Of a stretch of 64,000 nucleotides of DNA, positions 23,542 through 33,717 are shown in pieces. Origin of the DNA: Myrica gale (lineage: Eukaryota; Streptophyta; Magnoliopsida; Fagales; Myricaceae); assembly GCA_963930655.1 (NCBI GenBank), contig OZ005613.1, forward strand, positions 8,874,501 to 8,938,500. Reading direction: 5' to 3'. Positions within the stretch are counted from its first letter, which is position 1. Each line of letters begins with the position of its first letter. Below the pieces are notes generated by a model. The model ran no database searches. It was not told the DNA's origin and worked only from the letters and a program-made list of their open reading frames with translations. Both the position numbers and the translations under genes were made by a program.

Positions 23542-25230
23542 TGATAGTTATGCGGAATTAAACTAAAACAAACAACATATTTTCAACAAAACATCAACCA
23601 AGATTATGATCACAATTTCGGATTCAATTCCATACCTGACACAGGAATTTAGGAACCTACAAACCTTAAACCACTTTACGATCCAATCCAAAACTCCAAC
23701 AAATTAGAACAACAACTCAGATGTGTTGCCTCCTAAGGGATTTATGTCACTCTCTCGTTTTGAGATTTTCCTAATAGGTCCTGATGACCAAACTCTTGAA
23801 TATAACAATTATATTTATAGGCCTTGGGAAACCCTAGAGAGAGTATGAGACATATGATCCTTAGGGATCTCAAATTCCAGCCGTAGGATAAAACTGAAGA
23901 ACTCTGCTTCTAATACAATAGGGCTTCTACTAATTACAATCAAGTCCATCAACATATTGTAATTGATCCTTGGAATTTGAGATTATTGCAAATATGCCCC
24001 TTTACATACAATTAATTTCTTCGACCAAACTATATTCCATATGAGATATTAGGACTGGAATAATTAATTTGGTTATCGAGGGCACATAATTTTAACAATC
24101 TCTCACTTACCATCAGAACCAAATATCATCGTCATGTCCCTATCTCATGTAAACTTGATTTCTTAGTTCACAACTCAGTTGGACAACAAAACAATTTTGA
24201 AATATATATAATATACTTTTATGTATTCATAAAATAGTTTTGTAAAACACTCCGCCCGGATTTCTTTTGGTCCAACTCTTTCATGAAAACTAACTGAATA
24301 TACTGTCTCTTCAAAAGACTGGTGGATTCCTTGTTGAGCATTCATATCACTCAGTCATCACGCACACAACCCAACATGTCCAGATATAGTCCTGAATGAA
24401 CATGACCGGTTGAAAATATCAAAACATGTGTACACAATTCATGAATAAATACAAACCTCTCGGGTCTAAGGACAATAGTGAATTGTTATAGAACAACCTT
24501 TAACCTGACAGTGATCTTTTCCAAAAGGCATTCTTAATCAGATCTTGTTCTGTGTATGTACTTGTTACATGATACCCACTTGTCTGCTTAAGGCACATAC
24601 CTAAATGATGGAATCAATAATTCTCCGCACAACAAGTGTAGACTTTATGTTACAAAAGTCTAGAACAATTTCAGGCTTACAAGGAACTGAAAAATTCATT
24701 ATTCCCTGCATTTGATTCATTAATCTCTAGCATGATTTTTCTACAATGTTACCTGAACAAATTTACATGTATAACATCTCATGTTAGGTATAAACCCATA
24801 ACAACAATAATATATGTGAGAAACAAATAAACTTTTATTATCAAATAATAAAGAAACAAAATGTCAAACCTAATCATACATATATCTCAAACTCATATCC
24901 TTAATATGTTTCTCAAACACTTTCTGAGATAAAAGGATTTGTAAATGGATTAGCTAAATTATCAGTTGACGCAACCTTCACCATTGTGACATCACCTCTG
25001 GATATGATATCACATATTAGGTGAAAGAGATGTTCTATCTTCTAATACAAATAGAGCTTCTACTAATTACAATCAAGTCCATCAACATATTGTGATTGAC
25101 CCCTGAAATTTGAGATTATTACAAATATGTTCATTTACATATAATTAATTCATTCCACCAAACTATATTCCATATGAGATATTAGGACTGGATTAATTAA
25201 TTTTATTATCGAGGGCACATAATTCTAATA
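23542..25230 (-). mobile_element. Internally deleted copia element nested in LINE
   Basis: Target duplication GGGTG at 23537-23541 and 25231-25235, exactly splitting the LINE RT frame. From the left: a 556-bp 3' LTR (23542-24097), the post-pol block (24098 to about 24880, including the hairpin with a one-base bulge at 24689-24741), the last codons of RNase H (to about 25036), then a fused piece of the 5' LTR (about 25037-25230). Gag and nearly all of pol are deleted. Same family as 32388-40072. Confidence 0.9.
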
Positions 25231-25314
25231 GGGTGGACTGGATCTCTCAGTGCATTTCTACAGTGAATTTCGCTTTATTGCTCAATGGCTCCCCTTTGGG
25301 CACTACAAAAAAAC

Positions 25315-25650
25315 AGGTCTATAGCGGCGGTCTTTTTAGCGGCGGTCGCTAAAAACGCCGCTAAAGGGTGTTTTTTGCGACGTTTTGGAAAAAACGCTGC
25401 TAAAAGGGTTCTATAGCGGCGGTCCCCTTCAGCAGCATTTTTTTCAAAACGCTGCTAAAGGTTTTACTTGTAGCGGCGGTCTTTTTAGCGGCGGTCAGGT
25501 CTAAAACCGCTATAGACCCATCTTTAGCGGCGTTTTCAAAAAACGCCGCTAGAAATCAGGTATCTACAGCGGCGGTCATACGCGGCGGTCGGTATGACCG
25601 TCGCTGTAGAGTTCTCCTTTAGCAGCGGTTTTTTCAAAAACCGTTGCTAT
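25315..25650 (+). repeat. 5' subterminal repeats of CACTA 2
   Basis: Repeated TAGCGGCGGTC and AAAACGCCGCTA units in both orientations, with many short inverted repeats. The matching 3' units are at 29280-29465. Confidence 0.8.
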
Positions 25651-26063
25651 AGGTATAATTTGAAAAATAAATTCAAAAATATATTTTATTTAATGTTAAT
25701 AATTATTTTATAGACTATTTTATTCCTTTTTATACATAATTTTATTTTTTCATGTGTTTAAAAAATATTTTAGGAGACCTACATAATAAAATATGGAATT
25801 AAAAGGAGTTTTATGAAAATTGAAGTTGTTACATGGAATTAGAAATAATGTTATGAAAGTTATATCTATGATTGTTATGATAATTGTATTTTTATTGACT
25901 AAATCTAACATGGAATTAGAAATAATGTTATGAAAGTTATATCTATGATTGTTATGATAATTGTATTTTTATTGACTAAATCTAAGTAGTTTAGAGATGT
26001 CTATTATCATATGTGTATAATGAGCATATATATTTGTAATAATTAGTAATATAATAATATTTA

Positions 26064-26284
26064 GGGATAAATGTAAAATCAGTCCCTGTGCTATACGCAA
26101 AAATCGTTTTAGTCCATGTGATATGAAAAACATCGATTTAGTCCCTGTGATTCTATATTGATCTTCCATCAGGGACTAATTTTATTACTTTCTGAAATCA
26201 CAAGGACTAAATCGATGCTTTTCATATCACAGGGACTAAATCGATTTTTGCATATAGTACATGGACCAATTTTGCATTTATCCC
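26064..26284 (+). mobile_element. Mutator-type MITE with perfect 9-bp target duplication
   Basis: 221 bp. Terminal inverted repeats GGGATAAATGTAAAATCAGT and (other end) GGGATAAATGCAAAATTGGT. The perfect duplication TAATATTTA lies at 26055-26063 and 26285-26293. Nearly palindromic overall (TCGATTTAGTCCCTGTGAT and its complement). It interrupts the AT-rich block that CACTA 2 shares with CACTA 1. Confidence 0.85.
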
Positions 26285-26699
26285 TAATATTTAATTATAA
26301 AATATTATTTAATTTAAAACAAAAAGATATTGTGAGATTAATTAGCTTATGCAATTAAAGTACATAACTTAATATCTGATCATAGTTGTTATGGTAATTT
26401 ATATTTTTAAATTATAAATATTAAATATTATTACTATGAACTTGTTTCAATTAAAATTATTACTAGTTAAATAATATGCTATGTATTTAATTATAAAAAA
26501 ATATTAAATAATATGCTATGTATTTAATACTATGTATAAATATTTTCAAATACTATTATAATTTACAACTACTTTTAATTAAACTAAAAATATATAACTA
26601 TAAAATATAAAATTATTATTAAAAAAAACTACAAATAAAAAAAAATTAAAACGAAACGCTGTCGTTCCCCACCTCCCCTTCCCCTTTCTTAAAAACTCC

Positions 26700-28640
26700 C
26701 CGCGCGCGAATTAATTCGCGAACTTTTGGCTGCCTCTCATCAAAAGTTCTGGCGCTCTCTCATTCTCCGATTCTATATCTCTCGGCCACGATTCATCTCT
26801 CGTCTTTTCAGTCCTTCCCGTCGATGGCTTCATCATTCTGAGCCCAGCCACCAAAGCTTCACATTGTTACTCCTGTCCCACACGCACTATCCCCCTATAA
26901 GCTCGCTCTGGGTAGCAGCACACAAGCTCGTCCTACACCGCAGCGCTTTTGTGACCAAAAGGGGTGTCTCTGGTTGACGAGAAGAAAAAGGTGGAGGTCT
27001 TTGATACGGAGAAGGATCTGGCTGTGTCTCGTGCCAAGTACACTGCCGATCTGTCCGATGATTGATAGAACGTTCTTTGTTTGAAAATTTCATTGTTTCC
27101 TGAGAGGGATTTTTGTGTTAGATTTGGTGAATTGCTCTTTGGGTTCTTTTATCTGTTTTTCTTATTTCCTTTTTTGTGTGTGGCATTTTGTGAGGTATTT
27201 TTCGAGTTGGTTTTGTGTTTTGCTCTTCGATTGTATTAGTGGGTCGTCGATTTTTTGGGGGTTTGGGTTAGGATATGTTGGATTTCAGATCAATTACGGG
27301 AATTTCTATTTTGTTAGCAGTTTGCTGGAATTGGTTAGTAGTAATCTCAGCCTATGTTTTTGCGGCTCACGTATTTTATGCAACCGGTCATTCCTTCATA
27401 GACACTGGAGAGTAACTTCAGAGCAGAAAGAAGGGAACGAAAGCCCCAACCTCAGTCAGAGCATAACGAACTCCCTTTTCGTTATATCAGTTTCAAGTCC
27501 TAAATTTATTGTACCTATTTATGTCCTGTAACCTCAGTCGTCTTAGCATTTCAATATATTTTGCGACATTAGTTGAAGGGGACCCTTAAGTGGATCTTGG
27601 TTGGGTGGTCTTCCAGTTTTGTCTTACTGGAGGCATAGGGGATGTTGGCATAGATCGAGGAGATTTGATGGCTAAATTATCCAGGATCAAGATATCCCAG
27701 GTGATCTTTTCTTCCTTGTCAAAGATGATTTGCACACAATTCAACCTGCACTCTGTTTAGTCACCTTGTAGTCAGCAAAGATGCTTGTGAAGATTATATA
27801 CTCTTTCTCTCCCCACAATAAATTTTTGCTGACATTACATATGCTGCTTATGCTTTAGTATTGCTGTAAGATCTCCGGCATGGGGTGATCCTCAACATAT
27901 ATGAGTATTTCACATCCTACAGGACTATTTAGGTTCTTTATGAAACACCTATTAGTTGGTCATTGCATATAAATTGTGTTTACCAGCAGTCATATTTTGT
28001 CTTGAACAGTCTAAAGTATGGCATCTTTAAAATGTATGACCAACCACATTGTGTCAAAGACCTTTGTTGTACCACTAGAGCATTTTGGAAATACTATGAG
28101 GCTAATTAGACAATGACGCTGAGGATGGTGATGATAAGGCATTGAGGACTTAGCATATGGGGACACTAATTTTTCAGGTTAGATATCTAGCATTAGATTA
28201 CTTTTGATGAGTAAGGAATCACTTTGAATATATCATGATCTGTAAACGAGGGGAAATAATTTCCATCATGCATGTGGACCACAGAGTTTCACCCATTCTC
28301 ACGGTGCAGTCTCACTTGGTGCATATTTGTTCCCATGCTTGACAGGGAAACCCAACTGGGTCTCAAGTCTTCATCATTTCTACTATGAAACAATACAAGT
28401 TTGCGCAGTTGGATTTATCTGATGTTTTGGATTTTAAAAATGTTGCTGGATGTTGAAATGATTGTAATTTTCTGTCAGATGGTTTGAAATCACACTTGTT
28501 GAGAAAAATCAGTTTTCCCCTCGATTGTGTCTGTTTTCAGGTGCTTGCCATAAAGCGGACATTTGAAAGAAATCTGAAGGAATTGCATCTCTGTTATCTG
28601 AAGTGTTGTGGCGAAACCGGTGTAACCATTCAACATCTTT
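26700..28640 (+). other. Exon-like sequence in CACTA 2, origin unknown
   Basis: Base composition changes sharply at about 26640 from AT-rich to mixed. A pyrimidine-rich 5'-leader-like stretch and a 26726-26977 frame (basic, serine-rich) follow. A possible exon at 28540-28640 (VLAIKRTFERNLKELHLCYL) sits after an AG. This looks like captured host gene sequence, as in CACTA 1, but I recognise no family. Confidence 0.35.
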
Positions 28641-28646
28641 TACTTC

Positions 28647-28844
28647 GGGTGCGTTTGCGATCCAAAATTTTACCCCCTCTAAAATTTTAACACAATTAAA
28701 TATTACAATATAATCTCTCTCTCCCCATCAAATCATTACTATTTACTACAAAAAATATAAAAAATTACCTCTCTCTTCACTTTTTCACTAAACCCAATAC
28801 CTAAAATTTTAACAACACTAAAATTTTACAACACAAACACAACC
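28647..28844 (+). mobile_element. Small MITE in CACTA 2
   Basis: 198 bp with inverted ends GGGTGCGTTTG and GGTTGTGTTTG and direct flanks TTC on both sides. A 73-bp relative with the same ends is at 42327-42399. Probably PIF/Harbinger-like, but the TTC duplication is atypical. Confidence 0.55.
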
Positions 28845-30230
28845 TTCATTGTTTAGCATGTTTGTAATGGTCTATAGGAGCTGAGATTTACGTATTTCTT
28901 TGGAGATTTCCACTGATGGTGAGATTATGCCAAAGTTATATCTAATATCTGCATAGCTAACCATTGAGTTGTGAAGATCGAGAATCAATGTATTCCCAGA
29001 TAGTGATTGGTCTACCGAGAATCAATGTATTCCTTGCTTATTGCTATTTTATATTAGAAACTTGTTACTTTTTAAATTACTTGTAGAAATTCTTGTATTT
29101 GTTGTAAAACGGTATTAATCAATGATGAAGTATATTTTATTTTATTATTCTTGGTCTTTAAGTTTTTACATCCAATAAATTATAATTATTAAAATAAATT
29201 TGTATTACCGATTAAAAAAACATGTATATGAACATATAGGAAAAAATTAGTAGGGCATTAAAATGCTAGTAAAAAAAAAAAAACGCTGGCACAGACATAT
29301 AGCGGCGGTCACGACCGCCGCTAAAAGTCTATGCCAGCATTTCCAAGAAACGTTGCGAGGAAGCCAAAATTGCATTCGGGTCTATAGACCGCCGCTATAG
29401 ACCCGAGGTCTTCACCAGCGGTTCCGAAAACTGCTGCGATATATCTATCTTGACGGAGATATAGCGTTTTTGTAGTGGGGCATTTTGCTGCCTCACGCGG
29501 CCTTCGATATGGGGATCCCCTCTCCCCATTTCTGTTTATTTTGGTGGCGGAAGTCCTCTCCCGCCTGCTGCTTCGTGAGGAAATTGTGGGTAATTTGCGT
29601 GGCCTTCGGATTAATCCAGCTGCTCCTTCGATAACTCATATGATGTATGCCGATGACCTGTGTTACTTGGCAGTGTGACTGCTGCTGAGGCTCTTTGTTT
29701 TCAGCAGTGTATTGACACGTACTCTTCCTGGTCCGGATAATTTTTGAATTGTGAGAAGTCTTCTGTACATTTTAGCTGAAATGTACCTTCTCAGTAGGCT
29801 ACTTCTATCGCTGATTTGTTACATTTATGTCGGCTTCGAGTGAAAGCTAAGCACCTGGGTTTGCCCGTTCCTTTGGTGTTTCATTGCTGATGATTGAAGG
29901 GTGCTCTTCGATTGTTATTAAATCCCTGGAGTCTCCCCTGAACCCCTGCCCTTGGTGTATCTCAGCTGATATTTGTAATGCCCATAGCTTGTTAGTTCAT
30001 TTTCAGGCTTGTAATGTGGCATTTGTTCCGCAGTGTGAATAGTCTTCCACACGACATTGCTCGTTGGCCGCTTCCTCAGATTTTGAGGGATGCTTGTCCC
30101 CTTCCCAAGAGCTCCTGCTGAACTTCCCCTAGGTCTATGCAGGTTTTGACCCCCCATACCCGGGTTAGTTCCCTTTTGTTGGTTCGGTTCTTTTCTATTA
30201 ATGAGATGCGTAGTATGTTTTTTTTTTTAA

Positions 30231-30659
30231 ATGCATGCAACGAGTACTAACCGTCTAGAATATGGAAGCTCTCTTTCTACTTCTACATCTTTCACGAGTA
30301 GGCAAACCATGCCAAAATTGTACACTAGAAAGTGAGAGGAAAGAAGAAGCTGTATCCAGGGCATGTGGAAATGGACTAGTTTACAACATATTAACCATTA
30401 TTACAGACACAAAAGCTCAAGTATTTTAGACAAACATGACTTTTCAAAATAAAGTAATAGAGCGCCAAATTGGACATTAATACACGTGCACGCTTATACA
30501 AAAGCTTCGCGCTGCACTTGAGAGCCAGTTATCTTATGGAAGGAGGCCCGAACTGGAACTTGACAAACAAAGGAGAACCAAATAATTGGGTATTGGCAAA
30601 TCCAAATAACTAGTTATGACCGCTAGAAGGAAGCTGTGTTGATATTCAGGACTGACTAA
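30231..30659. other. Intergenic sequence downstream of WAK gene
   Basis: No gene seen. It presumably contains the 3' untranslated region and polyadenylation site of the minus-strand WAK gene just to the right. Confidence 0.4.
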
Positions 30660-31879
30660 TCATCTCCCATCATTCGTTGGTTTCTGTACTTGACTTCCAT
30701 TGCTGTCACATCCGGTAGTAGTACTAGTCGAAGAACACTCAGTGGCTACGTCAATGGTCATGGAGGTTGTAGTTGAGCTGAGCAAGTACTCAGTCTTCTC
30801 GATACCGAGGTCAGCCTTGCTCGACAAATATTGTTTGAGATTCATCGATTTCAATCCCTCCAGTTCCATTGCTACCTCCTTCATGGTAGGTCTATCCTCC
30901 CTTCTTACACCTAAACACCTTTTTGCAATATCAGCAACTTGCTTTACTTCCTCAATATTTCCTTCTTCGAGAATGTCATTCTGAAGAATTTGAAACAGCT
31001 GATCCTCTTTTGCTAAAGAAACAAAATAATTGGCAAGATTTTTCTCATTTTCAGGCCTATTGAAAGAAAGTGCCTTCTTACCCGTTAGTAACTCTGCCAA
31101 AACAACCCCAAAGCTGTAGACGTCACTTTTGTCTGTTAGTTGACTAGTATGGAAGTATTCCGGATCTAAATACCCCATAGTTCCCTGCACCAAAGTTGTC
31201 ACTTGTTTCTGATCAACAGGAACAAGTCTTGAAGCACCAAAGTCCGAAACTTTTGTGGTAAGGGTGTCATCCAGAAGTATGTTTGCTGATTTCACATCTC
31301 TGTGGATAATTGGAATTGAAGTTTCAAAGTGTAAGTATGCAAGGGCCCCTGCAGTTTCTGCAGCTATTTTCAAACGCTTGTCCCATGAAAGTGCGGATGA
31401 CATGCTTTGATCGTTAATATGGTCATATAAAGTCCCGTTTGTAATGAATTCATAAACTAATAAGGGCACTTCTGTCTCTAGACAACAACCCAATAGCTTA
31501 ACCACATTCCTGTGGTTAATTTGGACAAGCACAATCATCTCGTTTATGAATTGCTCAATTTGGCTTTGATCACAAATTTTGGACTTCTTAATGGCAACCA
31601 ATTTGTTATCTGGTAATATTCCCCTGTAAACAGTTCCATGACCCCCTCGACCGAGAACTCTACTCTCGTCATAATTGTTGGTGGCCTTTTCCAGCTCTTT
31701 TGCACTAAATATTTTGAACGTCTCCATTGACCTTTTTTGATTCGAGAGTTGCTGTTGTAACATTAAGCCGCCATTTTGTTGGAAGAATTTCTCTTTCAGC
31801 TTGATGAGCTTTCTGTTTTTCAGTACCCAATACACCCAAAAAGTTCCCAAGAACAACACTAAGAGGCTTGTAGTGACAC
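30660..31879 (-). CDS. WAK exon 3: membrane segment and protein kinase domain
   Basis: Open throughout. It starts after the TGCAG acceptor with a hydrophobic segment ([16 protein letters not shown]), then the basic juxtamembrane [17 protein letters not shown] typical of WAKs. The kinase follows: glycine loop GRGGHG (about residue 428 of the inferred full protein), catalytic lysine in VAIKK (about 449), HRDVKSAN loop (about 544; an RD-type kinase), DFG (about 564), [10 protein letters not shown] activation segment, and [10 protein letters not shown]. It ends in a Ser/Thr-rich tail at a TGA (30660-30662). All catalytic residues are present, so this exon has not visibly decayed. Transcription would need to cross the copia insertion or start locally. 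Confidence 0.95.
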
Positions 31880-32387
31880 CTGCAGACGTAAAAAATATGC
31901 ACTTTTACAAAGCGGATTGAATGCCAGCATTTTCTAAGAAAATAATTAATGCGTAATTAGGCCCAACACAGACGTTTTCAAATAAAGGTTCATATATAAT
32001 ATCAAAAGTAAGAATGCAAATTGATTACATACTATAAATTTTTCTTTTCTAGCATCAACAAGGGACTATATGCCACTACTAGATTTCTACGAAATTTGAA
32101 GAAAACAGATGAAAAACATTCAACTTGTCAACTTTCCATTGTTGTCTAGTGTAAATGATCTTATGTATAGATCTAAGGAATAAAATAAACAGGACGTGAA
32201 CGTATGCTAAGTCATGTAGTCTTTAGCGTTTTAGACTAATTTTTTGTTTGTCAGTCATTGAGAAGCTTGGTGGATGTCTTCCACACTTACCTGCATCAAC
32301 AGTCCAGAGGACAAGTGAATGTACGTACCACCAGATGATTATCTAGCCGAAGTTACATTTGGCTCAACATGTATTCTTGGTGGAACC

Positions 32388-32954
32388 TGACAGTTTATAT
32401 ATGCGGAATTAAACTATAAACAAACAACATGTTTTCAACAAAACATCATCCAGGATTTATGATTACAATTTCGGATTCGATTCCATACCTGACACGAGAA
32501 TTTAGGAATCTACAAACCTTAAGCCGCTTTACGATCCAATCCAAAGCTCCAGCAATTCAGAACAGCAACTCAGATGTGTTGCCTCCTAAGGGATTTATGT
32601 CACTCTTTCGTTATTGAGATTTTCCTAATAGGTTCTGATGGCCAACCCCTTGAATATAACAATTATATTTATAGGCCTTGGAGAAACCCTAGAAAGAGCA
32701 TGAGACATAGGATCCTTAGGGATCTCAAATTCCAGCCGTAGGATAACACTGAAGAACTCTTCTTCTAATACAATTAGGGCTTCTACTAATTACAATCAAG
32801 TCCATCAACATATTGTAATTGACCCCTGGAATTTAAGATTATTGCAAATATGCCCCTTTTACATACAATTAATTCCTTCTACCATACTATATTCCATATG
32901 AGATATTAGGACCGAATTAATCAATTTGGTTATCGAGGGCACATAATTCTAACA
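32388..32954 (-). repeat. 3' LTR of WAK-intron copia
   Basis: 567 bp, TG...CA; on - it reads TGTTAGAATTATGTGCC to TATAAACTGTCA. The antisense frame starting at 32429 is an incidental reading of LTR sequence. Confidence 0.93.
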
Positions 32955-32972
32955 ATCTCCCACTTGCCCTCA
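32955..32972 (-). other. Polypurine tract of copia
   Basis: On - the sequence GAGGGCAAGTGGGAGAT directly precedes the 3' LTR; it is the plus-strand primer of reverse transcription. Confidence 0.8.
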
Positions 32973-33542
32973 GAACCAAATATCACTGTCATGTCCCTAT
33001 CTCATGTAAACTTGATTTCTTAGTTCATAATTCAGTTGGACCACAAAACAATTTTGAAATATATATCATATACTTTTATGTATTCATAAAATAGTTTTGT
33101 AAAACACTCCGGCCGGATTCTTTTGGTCCAACTCTTTCATGAACACTAACTGAATATACTGTCTTTCTAAAAGACTGGTGGATTCCTTGTTGAGCATTCA
33201 TACCACTCAATCATCACGCACACAACCCAACATGTCCAGATATAGTCCTGAATGAACATCACCGGTTGACAATATCAAAGCTGTGTACACAATTCATGAA
33301 TAAATACAAACTTCTCAGGTCTAAGGACAATACTGAATTGTGATAGAACAACCTTTAACCTGACAGTGATCATTTCCAAAAGGTGTTCTTAATCGGATCC
33401 TGTTCAGTGTATGTACTTGTTACATGACACCCACTCGTTTGCTTAAGGTCATACCTCAATGATGGAATCAATCATTCTCCGCACAACAAGTGTAGACTTT
33501 ATGTTACAAAAGTCTAGAACAATTTCAGGCTTACAAGGAACT

Positions 33543-33594
33543 GAAAAATCATTATTCCCTGCCTTTGATTCATTAATCTCTAGCATGATTTTTC
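33543..33594 (-). promoter_or_regulatory. Conserved hairpin of the post-pol region (copia in WAK intron)
   Basis: Stem GAAAAATCAT with ATGATTTTTC, 52 nt in all, identical arms to 5686-5737. It lies in the 763-base noncoding region between pol and the 3' LTR. Confidence 0.6.
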
Positions 33595-33717
33595 TACAAT
33601 GTTACCTGAACAAATTTACATACATAACATCTCATGTTACGTATAAACTCATAACAACAATAAATATATGTGAGAAACAAATAAACTTTTATTATCATAT
33701 AATAAAAAAATAAAACG

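Larger units (their letters stand above)
25301..29477 (+). mobile_element. CACTA transposon 2, non-autonomous
   Basis: Begins CACTACAAAAAAACAGG and ends GCGTTTTTGTAGTG, with the 3-bp target duplication GGG (25298-25300 and 29478-29480). Removal restores the LINE RT frame. Subterminal arrays of TAGCGGCGGTC lie at 25315-25650 and 29280-29465. It carries a 9-bp-TSD MITE (26064-26284), a second MITE (28647-28844) and exon-like sequence of unknown origin (26700-28640). No transposase. Confidence 0.93.
22640..29680 (+). pseudogene. LINE ORF2 reverse transcriptase, split by copia and CACTA insertions
   Basis: The N-terminal part (22767-23114) contains NTTKARGPDGMTARFY, and 23170-23340 contains NIVLIPKGDHQVLPSQFRPI. 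Then comes KGDMLKAYDRVEWSF near 23450. The frame breaks at 23541 (copia), continues at 25231-25300 (DWISQCISTVNFALLLNGSP), breaks again at 25301 (CACTA 2), and resumes at 29478 with GLRYGDPLSPFLFILVAEVL and the MYADD active site near 29640. The reading frame is continuous across both insertion points. Stops near 22622, 22760 and 23114 are independent decay. Confidence 0.88.
14310..30230 (+). mobile_element. L1-type LINE, split by nested insertions
   Basis: One LINE occupies four blocks: about 14310-15480, 21579-23541, 25231-25300 and 29478-30230. The blocks rejoin when the inserted elements and one copy of each target duplication are removed; the join is in frame at both RT breaks. ORF2 shows an endonuclease (FLMETK; GDLNELLAPSDKRG), then reverse transcriptase (FRPISLCN, DMLKAYDRVEW, GDPLSPFLF and MYADD). 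The 3' end is near 30230 after a T-rich run. Many stops show it is dead. Confidence 0.88.

Noticed and set aside
32429..32617. Frame repeated at 39547-39756
   Set aside because: Antisense reading of the two LTRs of the copia element.
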